Positions 21,264 to 32,280 of a stretch of DNA of 64,000 nt are shown in pieces. The first letter of the stretch is position 1, and the number at the start of each line of letters is the position of its first letter. The stretch spans positions 3,844,001-3,908,000 of the forward strand of contig JAJUBI010000006.1 in assembly GCA_022419385.1 (NCBI GenBank), in the 5' to 3' direction. The translations under genes and the position numbers were made by a program. The notes under the pieces were generated by a model, which did no database searches, was not told where the DNA came from, and was given only the letters and a program-made list of their open reading frames with translations. The DNA comes from Paraconiothyrium sp. Pb-2020 (lineage: Eukaryota; Ascomycota; Dothideomycetes; Pleosporales; Didymosphaeriaceae).

Positions 21264-23856
21264 TCATAGCCCTGCAACAGCGAGACCAAGGTTCTTCAAG
21301 CACAGTACCGAGACGGCTGCCCTGAGGTTGGCCACGTTACCTGGAAGAGACAAGATGTTGTCAGTCAAAGCAGTAATGGTCGTGATAAGATTCGACGGGT
21401 CAGTACTGGCAGGGAGCGTCCTGATGAAAGCAAGGTCGCTTGCGGAGATGCTAGAAGCAGCATTCGAGAGAGCAGCGAGGTTGGTAAGGTCAGCAAGCGT
21501 GCCAAACTTGGTGGGGTTGATGGAAGCAAGGAGCTGGAGACAACCAAAGGTAGGGACGGAGTCCTGGACGACGGGAAGCTTGAACAGGAAGTTGGGGACT
21601 ATGCCGTTGAGCACGCTGAGGATGTTGCCGGTAACGCTGCCGAGACCCTTGCCTCCGGGCACAGCAATGTTCTTAGCGATCGAGCCGACGAGGAAGGAAA
21701 GATCGGGAGAGACACCTGATACGTTGTTAGCTATGTAACGCGACGAGTGCGAATACGTACCTGGGATACCGCTCAAGGGCAGGCCGCCAACCCCAACGCC
21801 GGAAAGACCGGACGAGAGCGAAGGAAGGGAGAGCTGACGCTTCTCATGATGTGTGAGTTGGCGCCTCTCGATCTCGAATGCGTCTGCCAACTCGGGGAGG
21901 TCACGCTTGACGAGAGCACTGGCACCGCCGAGACCACCGAAGAGCGACAGAGGATCCTTCTTCAAGAGACTAAGCAGAGTGGCAATGATGGATATGGAAA
22001 GTCCACCAACAGGGTCGGATCCGGGCACCTAGGTGGTCAATTAGCAGCCATTGCAAAAGATAAATGGGAGACTTACACCTTGGTCGAGGGGATACGGGCC
22101 AGGCAGAACGCCGTTGACAAGACCGTTGGCGGTGTTAACAACACCCTGGACAGCACCGCCAACGACGGGAACACTACCAGCGACTCCAGCGACAGTACCG
22201 AGAGCACCCCCTACAGTGCTGCCTACAGCACCCAGAGGGCTACCAGAGGTTAGACCACCGACGGCGCCTGCAACTGGGGCAACGGCACCTCCTACGACGG
22301 GCACTACAACTGTTAGAACGAGATCGACAGGGTTTAGCTCAACACGCCTATGTCAAGGGTGATGACGAATGCAAGATCTCACTTACAGCTTCCTACGGTG
22401 TTGGCGACTGTTCCAGCCACACCACCGACAGCGCCCAAGGGGCTGCTTCCTCCAGTAAGACCACCAGTAAGACCACTGACAGCGCCCAAGGGGCTGCTAA
22501 CCCCAGTAAGACCGCTGGTAACACCACCGACAACGGGGAGGCTGCCCGTAAGTCCACCGACAGCGGCCAAGGGGCTGCTTCCTCCAGTAAGAACACCAGT
22601 AAGACCGCCGACTGCAGGTAGACCACTAGTGGCACCACTGAGTGTGCCCGTTACGGTGCCGAGAGGATTGCCGCTGGTGAGGCCTGAGGTAAGACCACCG
22701 ACCAAAGGAAGACTACCCGTGGTTCCACCAACAGTGCTGGCCACGGTACCAAGAGGCGACGATCCGCCAGTCAAGCCACTCGTCAAACCACCAAGACCGC
22801 CAGTCAAGCCGCCAGTCAAGCCGCCCGTCAAACCACCAAGGAGAGGAAGACCCGCAGCGGGGGTCGCGGTGGCCGAGGACGAAGGAGCAGCCTGTCGCCT
22901 CTGCAGAGTGGGAAGAGCGACAACAGCAGGGAGAGTGGTGTTGACGACGGGCACAACCGGGACAGCTGGGACTGGGACGGTAGTGCTTGTGAGATCAAGA
23001 CCGGGAATCTTAGCAGCCGACGCGCCCTTCCAAAGGAGGTTGAGAATATTTGAAAGTACAATCTTGCCGACCTTGACATAAGAGTCGACCGAGTCGTCTG
23101 TAGTAGCAAGGGGAACAGCTGGCACCGCAGGAACTGCAGAAACAATGGCTGGTAGAGGGAGGTCTGGCAGAGGAATCTTAGGCAAACCAGTTCCCAGTGG
23201 AGGAAGGGTGTCCACCACAGGAAGCTTGGGCAGAATTGTGCTGAGGTTGGGAATAGCGAGGGGAACTGGTGGCATACCAACGGGTGGGGGCAGCGGAAGA
23301 GGCAGACCTATAGTGGAAATGTACGTTAGTACCTGTAGGGATCTCCAGAAAGAAGACACATATTGGTGTGAGATCGGCCAAAATGTGGGGAGATATGACG
23401 ATTTCTAGGTTTTGTGAAGAAAGACAGGATTGTGGCTTAGAAATAACACTTACCAGGTATAGGAAGACCGGGAATGGGTGGGAGACCGGGAAGAGATGGA
23501 AGGCCAACAGGCGGAGGGGCGGGGACAACGGGAAGAGGTGGAAGGCTAACAGCTGGAGGAACAGAGACTCCGGGAAGAGGGAAGGCTGGAACAGGTGCAA
23601 CGCCGGGTAGTACGGGCAGTACGGGTTTCGCAATCGCAAGACCTGCTGTAGCAGCAGCTTGGGCAGAGACAGGACCAGCAGCTATTTCACAATGAGCCCC
23701 ATGTCTTCAAACGGAGCGAATGAACGTACAAACACGGGTAGCCGTACCTGTGGCAACGACGACTGGAACGAGGGCTGGGACCTGGGGAAGAGCTGCCGCG
23801 TCAACGGCCTCGCACCAGGCCAAGATGGCCGTGGCGATCATCATATTCATCTTCAT
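21264..23856 (-). CDS. Large secreted Gly/Leu/Thr- and Pro-rich repeat protein
   Basis: Six exons (23856-23748, 23681-23454, 23307-22387, 22309-22077, 22028-21761, 21715-21264) join in frame to 736 residues. The N-terminus (MKMNMMIATAILAWCEAVDA) is a signal peptide. A Pro/Leu/Val-rich stretch (LPGVAPVPAFPLPGV and similar) follows, then the dibasic site LQRR before QAAPSSS. Next come repeated units built from GGLTSGLTGGSSPLGTV and GSLPVVGGLTSGL. A second set of dibasic sites follows (LVKRD, IERRQ, HEKRQ). The C-terminal 150 residues are less repetitive (FGCLQLLASINPTKFGTL, two Cys, SVLCLKNLGL). No known domain is recognised. It is probably a hydrophobic extracellular or cell-wall protein processed at Lys-Arg and Arg-Arg sites. 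Function unknown. Confidence 0.8.
22120..22860 (-). repeat. Degenerate coding tandem repeats (GGLTSGLTGGSSPLG type)
   Basis: Within the secreted repeat protein, roughly 25-30-residue units recur about six times: a Pro-Leu-Gly-x-Val element, a VGG or GSLPVVGG element and one or more GGLT or SGLT elements. The units differ in sequence and are interrupted by two introns, so this is an old, diverged array. At the upstream end, GGLTGGLTGGLTGGL is a tighter run. Confidence 0.7.
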
Positions 23857-24651
23857 GATGGCGTGAAGTCGAGTCAACCGACTAACGAGTGGAAAATGAA
23901 ACCTGTGAAGGATCTAATAACCCTAGCGAAGGACTGCCCAACGATAAAACCAGCAGATGGGATCGTTTTTAAGTACCACCAATTGTAAGGACTGCAGTAA
24001 AGATGACGACACTTTACGTTTGTCTGGACGCGTCGCGGACCTGAAGCATTTTTTCCTGAGGGGTTACTGGACGTAAGGATTCTCTGCATTCCATGGCGCT
24101 ATTACTGTGATGCCAAGACGATGGCATAGCTAAAGTGATACGAACGGTAAGAGCACCTCGCGAAAAGAGTCTGCCTAATTCCGTCAAAGATTGGAAGTTT
24201 TACAACCTGGAGAATGCCGGGCTGGAAAGGACCAATGGTACGACCCCCGGTCATAAAAAGGAGGCGTCTCGCGATGCTACCGCTGACGTTTTATCGAGAA
24301 CGTTCCTTTGGAGTATAATTTGTAGGACAATGGGTCCTTTCTTAGACATAACTCGTGATATCCGGTACTCTGGGCCGCTCTCCCGCAACATGTTCCCGGC
24401 GTGGACGGCCAATGACAGCCGTCGCGCGACACACAGGAATGTGGGCACCCTCGCAATATCGTGATGTTGGCAGAAGGTGTCATCGTGAAATATTTTGAAC
24501 ATCCAGTGAAAGCGGTGCGTCTTGGGATGTCATGGTTTCTGTTAGTCAACCGTTCCTGTGCTCAGTGAGCTTTGAGTCCTGGCGGGATTTTGGAATGCGA
24601 AGGACTACAACGCAGGAGTCTGCGCTGAGATGGTGTGCATCATCGGGATGA
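23857..24651. other. Intergenic, promoter of the secreted repeat protein
   Basis: About 795 bases. The part next to 23856 is the upstream region of the secreted repeat-protein gene; the part next to 24651 is the 3' region of the SUZ gene. No coding feature recognised. Confidence 0.45.
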
Positions 24652-25515
24652 TCACGAGATAGCACCAGTTCGATCTCCCCTAGGAGCGAATCCTCTTCCA
24701 CCTCTAACTGTTGCCTGGGGCCCACGAGGCTCACGAATTGGCTTCTCCTGATTATTGGGTGTGCTCGGTCGGCTTGTGCTTGCATCTTTCTTCTGGACAA
24801 AGACGGACCCTGGCTTAGGAGAGTAGGCCGGCTCGAATAGCTGTCGTGAAGCCGAGGGCCTGGCCGGGGACTGCTCGTTGCTCGAGCGCGGTTGGCTGTC
24901 GCGTCCGCCCCGACCTCTGCCTTTCCCTGCTCGCCTTGGTGAGGCTCCGCGGGACTCGTCCGAGTTGGCGGGAGTGCCGAATAACTTCTCACGGGCCTCA
25001 GCATACCTCCGCTCTTTCTCCGCTCGCTCCTTTTGGGCACGAGCCTTGCGCTCTTCGAATTCGGCCTCGCTCTTCTTCCGCCTCTCCTCCTCGCTGTCGT
25101 CACCATCCAAGCTAAGTCCAGCCAGGCCGGCAGGGGGTTTCGGTTTGCGGGCAAGTAGCGTTACAGCGGGCTTAAATGTCGACTGTACGGGTACTTTGTT
25201 GCGGGCGTCGAGAAAAAGCATGGGCTCAGGGTTCTCTCTGTCAGATACATTATCAGTGCTTTATTCATTTTAGCGCGATGGCTACATACGCTGAATCCCA
25301 CAGCATGCGCTGTTGCTCGGCATGCTGTGCTCTACGCTCTCTCTGTGATAATTTGACTTTGGGGACCGGGTCGTTCTTCTGCTCCGCATCTACTTGTTTC
25401 TACACGTTGTTAGCTACGTGCGCGCCAGAGGCCCCTATCTCCATAATCGTACATCAGCGAGGGACTCCCAGTCATCGTCCCACGCGTCAGCCAATGCGCT
25501 CTGCTTGGGCGGCAT
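24652..25515 (-). CDS. SUZ-domain RNA-binding protein
   Basis: Three exons (25515-25453, 25399-25290, 25237-24652; introns of 53 and 52 nt) give 252 residues. The protein starts MPPKQSALADAWDDDWESLA. A charged helical stretch (LSQRERRAQHAEQQRMLWDSA) follows, then a SUZ-like segment (ENPEPMLFLDARNKVPVQ and FKPAVTLLARKP). After it come a long Glu/Lys/Arg coiled-coil-like region (SEEERRKKSEAEFEERKARA) and an Arg-Gly-rich tail (GKGRGRGGRD, RGGRGFAPRGDRTG). Such proteins bind RNA or ribosomes in the cytoplasm; the exact partner is unknown. It is transcribed away from the small conserved gene at 25884. Confidence 0.8.
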
Positions 25516-25883
25516 TTTCGTGATCTCAGTCGCGTTCAGATGTAGAGGGTCAAGGGACCAATTTCAAAAGCGTTCGACTGTACGTGGGATTATGTATGCT
25601 ATAGTAAGCCGGTAATAGAAAGCTCCCCGAGCTTGTACGTTGCATACAGGAGTTACAACGTGCTGTGCGGAATATAAAGTCGAAGAGGGGCACGGAAGTC
25701 GACATTAGCTGCAGGGCCGGGAGCTTCTCGCTTCTACCCGGAGCTAACGCGCCCAAGCTCGGCGCTGCCATCGTTCACTGCTGCCTCACCCAAGGTACAC
25801 TGTTTGTTTGCGCCAGAGCCAGCGTCTCCTACCAGAGCAGAGCAACTAGCAAGGCGGCACATACTGAGATTGAAATTGTCAAT
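25516..25883. promoter_or_regulatory. Divergent promoter region, SUZ gene and small conserved gene
   Basis: 368 bases separate the two divergent start codons, so this stretch must hold both promoters and leaders. I see no clear TATA element. Confidence 0.4.
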
Positions 25884-26536
25884 ATGTCAGGTAAACCCAA
25901 GCTCCACCCAGCCTTCACCGTCACATACCTCCCCTCATGAGCTCTCGCGTGCCCCACGGGCGGCTTGGATACTCGTATCTAACACCGCCTTACTATCACA
26001 CAGATGTAGAGGGCGACTCGACGATGCACTCGTCGCCCTTGCTTGATGCTGCCGACGACGACATCTTCCCCGGCGAAGGACCCTCAACCCCGCGTAACGC
26101 CGCCAGCTTCGCCCTGGGCCCCGCCTCCGAACTGTCACCGCCCAACTCGCAAGGCCGCCTCCCCAAGGAGAGCCTGTCTTCGCTCGCTGGTGGTGCGACT
26201 ACTCCCTCGATGATCAATGCCAACGGCAAGCGTGCTCACCCGTCTTCAGTTGCGACCGCCGCTCCCCAAGGCGCTGGCGACAAGAAGTTGGGCCCCGTGC
26301 AGACGGATTCTGTTACTGGATATCGATGGTCGAGTGCGGAGGATGCGCCGGGATATGAGTGGAAGAGCAGTCGCGCGAGGGACGATGAGGCGAAGGCTTT
26401 GGACGCCGTTGTGGATAAGGGATCTATGATCAAGAGTAAGGCATTATGACCGAACTGTCTTGCGTTATTGCTAATATGTCTAGCTCGTTACGGCGACCCT
26501 TTGAAACCCGAGGTACCCATGACGCTCAAGCGTTGA
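25884..26536 (+). CDS. Small conserved protein of unknown function with a 7-nt first coding exon
   Basis: Three exons (25884-25890, 26004-26435, 26484-26536; introns of 113 and 48 nt) give 163 residues. The first coding exon holds only ATG TCA G; joining it to 26004 yields MSDVEGDSTMHSSPLLDAAD, a natural acidic start, whereas using the ATG at 25937 would translate intron sequence. The middle is Ser/Pro-rich. The last 60 residues look folded: TDSVTGYRWSSAEDAPGYEW, then DEAKALDAVVDKGSMIKTRY, formed over the second intron, and PMTLKR at the end. I do not recognise the family. No signal peptide or membrane span. Confidence 0.75.
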
Positions 26537-26884
26537 GTGGAACACAGATTGCGCGCACACGACACGATTTAAATGCATGATGACGGAATGACCAGAGGAA
26601 GCAACCCGCTCTTGAGGTGGGTCAAGATGGCTGAGTAGGAAGTGAGTGGTCGAAGGGTAGCCAGAGGCCTCGTGATCCTGCCGAACACGGGAAATATCAC
26701 GTAGAGATAAGACGTAGCTACCACATGGAGGCAGGCTTGAAGATAGCCTGCGGGGAGTGATCTCCGAAAATGCAATGCCCGGTAGTCGTCTTCCTCTTGA
26801 CCCAAACAGTGCCGTCTTTAGTTGTGGGATATTGGGGCCCGTAGTAAACGCCAGCAAACGCCAGCCCATGCATCCTTTCGTGTT
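26537..26884. other. Convergent 3' intergenic region
   Basis: 348 bases between two converging genes. A minus-strand frame at 26480-26869 overlaps the last exon of the plus-strand gene and has no domain features, so it is not called. Confidence 0.5.
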
Positions 26885-27679
26885 CTAGTCGCTCTCGTTT
26901 CCATCCGCCATCTCATCATCCGACTCCTCTTTCTCCCTCTCTTCTAGCAAGTCCTCGGTGGGCTCCTCTTCGGGCGCATCCTCTTCTACTTCATCATCTT
27001 CCACCTCCTCATCTTCCTGTTCCACGTCCACCGTCTCATCCACATCCTCGTCATCTGACCCCGCCTGCTCGGCGCCGTCCGACCTTCTGGCTCGCTTCGC
27101 AGGCGGCGAATCGTCTTCCTCCGCCCCGTTCGTAGGTTTATCCTTCGCGGCCTTCTTCTCCTCGCGCACCTTCTTACGGTACGTATTTCGCTTGTCGGCC
27201 TGTATCGAGGTGAACTTGTGGACTTCGGCCTCGACTCGTTGGAGCATGAAGTCGAATTCTAGCTCTTGCAGGGCATCGAACACGTCTTTGGGCATAACGG
27301 TCTTCTTGCCGCTGCGTGCGGCATGCTCGGCGGCGCTATAAACCGTGTCAGTCCGTGATCATATTTCTGAGGTTCGAGGACCTGGTCGCATACGTCGATG
27401 TGAGGTAGTTGACGAAGACGGTTGCGCCCTTGGACATGGCGAGCAGCGCATCTTTCTGTATCTGTGTGTTCGGCGGGAGCACGCCCTTAGCGAGGCGCTG
27501 CACGATAGATTTTGGGAGGTTGAGGTCCTGCAGCGCATGCTTAGTATTTTTGCGAGCCTGGAAGAGAGAGCGCATACTTCTACGCTGAGGCCTTCGTCTT
27601 CGTCTTTTGCTGCTTTGGCGGGAGGTTTGGGAGAATCTTCTGCGGCAGCCGTCGAAACATTGCTCTTTCTTGGAGGCAT
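26885..27679 (-). CDS. DPB4: Histone-fold subunit, DNA polymerase epsilon subunit D (Dpb4-like)
   Basis: Three exons (27679-27578, 27527-27394, 27335-26885; introns of 50 and 58 nt) give 228 residues. After a short basic N-terminus comes a CBFD/NF-YB-type histone fold: DLNLPKSIVQRLAKGVLPPN, IQKDALLAMSKGATVFVNYL, then TSTAAEHAARSGKKTVMPKD and VFDALQELEFDF. The residues LNLPKSIV and the KKTVMPKDVFDAL block are typical of Dpb4/POLE3, which is part of DNA polymerase epsilon and of the ISW2/CHRAC-type remodelling complex. The C-terminus is a long acidic Glu/Asp tail with a nuclear-signal-like PPAKRARR, also usual for the family. All splice junctions close in frame. Confidence 0.93.
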
Positions 27680-28993
27680 TGTGGTGAGAAGAGCCAGGTA
27701 GAATATGGTCTTGCGATAACCCTCGGAAGAGACGAGACTCTCCGCAGATCTACAGTAGGCTACTTTACGCGTGAGCGCGTCGTGCAATGGCCTTGGCGAA
27801 TTCGCGTCACCATTCCAGCACGTGCACCTACATCTCCGCTTCTATGAAGATCGCACTTTATCCCAGGCTTCAATTACTATGCGCATTTCTCGTCTGATGC
27901 TCGACCATCATGTCGTTTAGTCCCCACCAGCTACCGATTGGCCGCCTTTCAATGGCTCCTCCCCGGGCAGCACTTCTGGAAATAGCCTCGTCACATACAC
28001 AACCTCACCCGACTCTCGCCTATACAGTGCAATCGGGGTGGCATTGTCGTTCAGTTCCCCTCTTTTGAATGGACCGCTTCATGCGTACCTACATGCCTGG
28101 CGCTTCGCGAGTGGCTTGGCCCGAGACGTCTGCATTGGGTTCACAAGTGCCCCCACCCTCGATAGTATCCCGCCCGCACACCATATGCGCGCTCATATGG
28201 GGCTATGGGGCTATGGCTCTGTCCTGTAATCGACCCAAAACCTCGGGTCGGTTGTAGACATCAGGTATCTACAGCGACGGAACCGCAAAAGGTACAATGG
28301 CTCTCTTCGTGAGGCATCTGTGTCCGCTACCTACCCTCAGAGGGTCGTCAGCTGTGGCAGATCCAGACCCAGGGCCAAGAGGTCACCCGCTTCTTGGCTG
28401 CAGCGTGCTCAGTAGCTGTGAGGTACAGTCGAGATAAACACAGAAGCTTGAGTTACAACTAGCATACTCATGAGGCATTTCGGACCGGCCCCGGCGCAAC
28501 TGTCCAGTGGCACCGAAACTACCCGCTGGGGAAACCATGAACGAGCATGTAGGACAGCGCAGCACCTGCGACTGGGTTAAGATGGACGTCCCCGTCACAA
28601 GCAGCGCCAGTACCCGCCATTCGTCGTTCACCCTCATGCACATAGGGGGGCGATTTGCCCTTTCCCTCTCCCCTGGGTAACCACGAGGCTGACATGTGTT
28701 AACCGTTACGCCTGCTCTCGGGGTCCAGCTTTTACCATTTAATTGCAAGCAAGAGTATCCAGATCGTTGTCCAAGACTCGGGAAGCTTCTCACCTACCTT
28801 TTTCTATTGCTTTGCCGTGCGGCCTAAGAGATCCCACGCTCCTTGGCGGGCTGAATGGTCCCGGTAAACGTTCTCCTCAACCGACTATACCGATAAGGGC
28901 ATCCTACCGCAGAGAACCCCAAGGCTTCGGTTCCGATCCGAGTTACTCATAATTAGGGCTGGACCCTGCATGTGTTCCATACGTGAGAGCACC
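27680..28993. other. Intergenic, no gene seen
   Basis: About 1.3 kb between the divergent Dpb4-like gene and the arrestin-like gene, thus carrying both promoters. Short open frames (for example 28383-28793 minus) show no motifs. Nothing else is recognised. Confidence 0.45.
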
Positions 28994-30328
28994 ATGGTAC
29001 CTGATCTGCGCATTCTCTTGGATGGCGATGCTAGAGTGTATCGTCGTGGAGACAAGGTCACTGGAAGAGTCGTTCTAGGAGTCGAAAATGAGGAAAAAAT
29101 CATCTCCCTCAGGGCCAGCTTCTTAGGGACATGTACGACTACCACGAACAGGTCGGTTCATACACCTCATCACACTGATGCCGACAACTCGACGCAGAGG
29201 TATCAGGAACGAGTTCGACTGTTTCAGTTCGAGCAAGACTTGCTCTCGGGCCCGCTACTCTCAACGAACAAGGAAACTCGGACATTCGACTTCAAGTTCC
29301 CTGAATTGACAGCACCAAGGTATTCAAAGTGGCAATACGGGCCGAAGTACCTCAAGGGTCCTCATCCACTACCACCATCTTTCCAAACCCACACGTCGGG
29401 TGGCCGGGCAGTCATAACATATTGCCTGCAAGTGATGCTGTCCAGAGGTGGGAATCAAGATTCAGTGACTGAAGAGATATTGCCCTACCATCCAACCCTC
29501 GACGACATGCAGTTCGAACCAAAAGCCCATTCACGCGTCCTCTACGCGCAAATCTGGAAGCCTCTCCCAGACCGCCGCACCGCAGTGGACAAAGCCTTTT
29601 CAAAGTTATCTCGCCGCATATCTGCAAATAACAGCGGCCCTCGGATCGTCCCTACCCTTTACCATCCCGAGATGATCGCTCCCGGACAGAATATACCACT
29701 CTACATCTCCCTTGAGAATACATCTCCCGTGCCTCACCCCCAGACCTCACAATGCATACTGGACTCCCTTACTGTTAAGATAAGCACGCACACGACCTCT
29801 AAATGTGGCCAATCCGCCACCTCACCCGAAGACATCGAACTTAAGCGCGTAACCTGTCTTTCCAAATCCAACATGGCCAAACCGCTCCCTTTCAATACCA
29901 AATTGAAGCTCGCGCACAACTTCCGCCTCGTGGACGATGCAGAATGCATCCCCAGCTTCAAAACCTACACCATCACCCGCCGCTACGACCTCTCCGTATT
30001 CATTGGACTCAAATACGAGGGCCGCGAGTTCACAGTCAGATGTACGACGCTGCTCGAGATACTGCCTCGTGTGCCGCGCGAATTGCTGCCTGACATGCCC
30101 GAAGGCGGGGAAGAGGCCGAGCCGTTGCCGTTGTATGTGCCGAGGGAGCCGAGTAGAGAGTTTGCTCCGGAATATGAGAGTATCTTTCAACTAGAGAGAG
30201 CGTCTTCGAGCGAGGCGTCGTTGGCTTACACAAGGAGTCGAGGGTCGAGTATGTTGTCTAATATCTCGACGCCTGCGGGTGAGCTTGATGGCATGAGCTT
30301 TGAGGAGGTGACAGTGAGGATGCGATGA
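28994..30328 (+). CDS. Arrestin-like protein
   Basis: A single exon encoding 444 residues from MVPDLRILLDGDARVYRRGD; an in-frame ATG at 28970 would add eight residues. The N-terminal arrestin fold is visible in LRILLDGDARVYRRGDKVTG, VVLGVENEEKIISLRASFLG and the TFDFKFPEL block, followed by the Pro-rich loop LPPSFQTHTSGGRAVITYCL. The C-terminal arrestin half has TLYHPEMIAPGQNIPLYISL and SVFIGLKYEGREFTVRC. Fungal alpha-arrestins recruit Rsp5-type ubiquitin ligase to plasma-membrane transporters through PPxY motifs. Here I see only a PLPLYVP element rather than a clear PPxY, so ligase recruitment is uncertain. The tail is Ser-rich. Confidence 0.85.
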   Translation: MVPDLRILLDGDARVYRRGDKVTGRVVLGVENEEKIISLRASFLGTCTTTTNRSVHTPHHTDADNSTQRYQERVRLFQFEQDLLSGPLLSTNKETRTFDFKFPELTAPRYSKWQYGPKYLKGPHPLPPSFQTHTSGGRAVITYCLQVMLSRGGNQDSVTEEILPYHPTLDDMQFEPKAHSRVLYAQIWKPLPDRRTAVDKAFSKLSRRISANNSGPRIVPTLYHPEMIAPGQNIPLYISLENTSPVPHPQTSQCILDSLTVKISTHTTSKCGQSATSPEDIELKRVTCLSKSNMAKPLPFNTKLKLAHNFRLVDDAECIPSFKTYTITRRYDLSVFIGLKYEGREFTVRCTTLLEILPRVPRELLPDMPEGGEEAEPLPLYVPREPSREFAPEYESIFQLERASSSEASLAYTRSRGSSMLSNISTPAGELDGMSFEEVTVRMR

Positions 30329-31593
30329 TTGTGGCTTGCAGCATGCCGAAGTGTGTTGATCAACGGCTGTGTCCAGTGCTACTGCCTAGGAAGAACGCCA
30401 ACGACTGCAAATGAAGTCTAGTCGCCGCTGGTTACGACTCACCACTGCAAACGCAAGAGTGTTTGACAAACTTCGTTTCCGCGCGGTGTCACAGACCCTC
30501 GTATTCCTCGCTTGAGTCGCGAGCGCCCTCCACGTGACTGGCTTCCCTTCACCGGTATCCACCACTATGCGACTAGCTCGGACCAAGATGCTCTCACAAA
30601 CAACGAAAGTGACCAATATCCTATCTGTCTCCTCAAAAGGTGGTTAGGGGTTTCAGCCAAGGTAGACTTCGGAGCTAGATGTAGGCACCGAGGCCACATA
30701 GACAAGCGCAAGGAGCCAAGCGAGACTTGACTTGACCGATTGTTGGACTATTGGCGAAGGCCTATATAGATGGATTTGGTAGTACTCAGAGGGTAGAGGC
30801 TAGGATGAATATATCTTTCAGATCTTGGATGCACAACTGATCGCCTCATCCAAAGCACCCTTGTACTCCCGGACAAGCAGACAGACCATTGGCCGTAGCA
30901 TGAGAATCTATCGTCGAGATACGCGTGTAGATTGTGCCTCGCATATGCAACATTCGTGAGAAGGGTACGCACACTCGGTGGGGTTGTCACGTCCGTGGAT
31001 TGACGGGCTTAGATGGCTATACGTTACTGAAGTGCTAGATTTTGAGACCTGTTGTTGAAGCAAGAGCTTCTAATTAGTGTTCGGCATGAGTAGCCTACAC
31101 ATTGTCTATAGGCAGTTCTAGCCGCTCTGACAATGCATCACTCTTACATCTCACTTTCATCAAGACTTTTTTCATTTATTCAGCGGTCACCTAGCTTCAT
31201 TGACCTGTTTCTTTTTTATACGTACCGGAATGCAGTCTTGATGCGCCAGCGGCATTTGAAGCCGAAGATTCAGTCCTAAGTCTTGAATATCCAAGCCTTT
31301 CGCCCATGAGCCCTGGAGAGACGAGCTCCTGTATCTGGGGCGAGCTATGAAGTGGACTTTCGTTCAGCTACTCTAGCATTCAATCCTACATTGAAAGAGC
31401 CTTAAGCAAACCCGATTTGGTACGGTATTTACACCCATAGCTCCTTTCACTGATCCAGCATGCACGTGCGCGCCTGTTCACTGCAGTCGGAGGTTCCGGG
31501 CCGATAGCTCGGACCAACCCTTAGCGCCTTGGTCCCTGTGTATAAAAGCCATTGCACCACGCACGTTGCGCGGTTTTGCTCATCGGCTTCAAC
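30329..31593. other. Gene-poor region upstream of a small gene
   Basis: About 1.26 kb, fairly AT-rich, with no convincing coding frame. Its right end carries a well-formed TATA box (31541-31548) for the small gene at 31594. Confidence 0.45.
31541..31548 (+). promoter_or_regulatory. TATA box (TATAAAAG)
   Basis: A consensus TATAAAAG lies 53 bp upstream of the ATG at 31594, in a suitable position for a short 5' leader. Strong TATA boxes are typical of regulated rather than housekeeping fungal genes. Confidence 0.5.
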
Positions 31594-32280
31594 ATGGCTT
31601 CCCGTCGAGCGCACGAAGAGGCTCACCCCATTTCAATCCAGAATCAGAGCCAGCAACAGCACCAGAGCTTGTCCCACAATCCGCTCAATGCAGTAGTCCA
31701 GCAGTGAGTTTTTTCAGAAAGACAACGCAATAAGGGCAGCTTTGACTTGTAACAGTATCGTCCAGCAGCTTGACCAGGAGGTGGGGAAACTTCACCTCGG
31801 CCTGGCGAGCGTTGTAGAGCAATTGAATCAGCTCAAGCATCAACTGGGGCTCCAGCCAGCAGCACCACCACCTCGAAACACCGGGGTGATACTTCCGCGG
31901 CCGTATCAAGGTGAATCAACATGCATTCATGTATCAGGTCAACACCAGCTAACACCTACACAGAAGAGTCACTAGACGACATGCTCGGTTTCCTGGAGAT
32001 CATCGAACGACACCTGAGGCAGCACACAGCCCAGAAATTAGAGATGGAGCGCTTCCCTAATGAAGTCCGCGAAGAGCTACTGTATCACCGCGGCTTAATC
32101 GTGTCGACCCGGACTCGGCAAGCCTTCCAGCGGTACGACCAGTACATGTCCGAGTATAACCGTCAATCGCACCATACCACGCTTCCCGATTGCCCACATG
32201 AGCACTCTCCGGCTCTTCCAGACCCCGCTGGCAATCCTAATCGGCGTGGCGGCATCACTGCTGGCTCCGCCTCATCTTGA
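31594..32280 (+). CDS. Small Gln-rich coiled-coil protein, orphan-like
   Basis: Three exons (31594-31703, 31756-31910, 31964-32280), separated by introns of 52 and 53 nt that match the usual size here, close in frame to 193 residues. The N-terminus is Gln/His-rich (IQNQSQQQHQSLSHN). A heptad-like amphipathic helix follows (VQQLDQEVGKLHLGLASVVE, QLNQLKHQLGLQ), then a Pro-rich linker and a second helical segment (LDDMLGFLEIIERHLRQHTA, EVREELLYHRGLIVSTRTR). There is no signal peptide, membrane span or known domain. It sits alone in a gene-poor stretch with its own TATA box. The consistent splice structure supports a real gene; the function is unknown. Confidence 0.65.

Noticed and set aside
24135..24464. 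Plus-strand frame of 109 residues
   Set aside because: No motif, no homology-like pattern and no splice continuation.
26480..26869. Minus-strand 129-residue frame
   Set aside because: It overlaps the last exon of the small conserved gene and the 3' intergenic region, with no domain or signal features.
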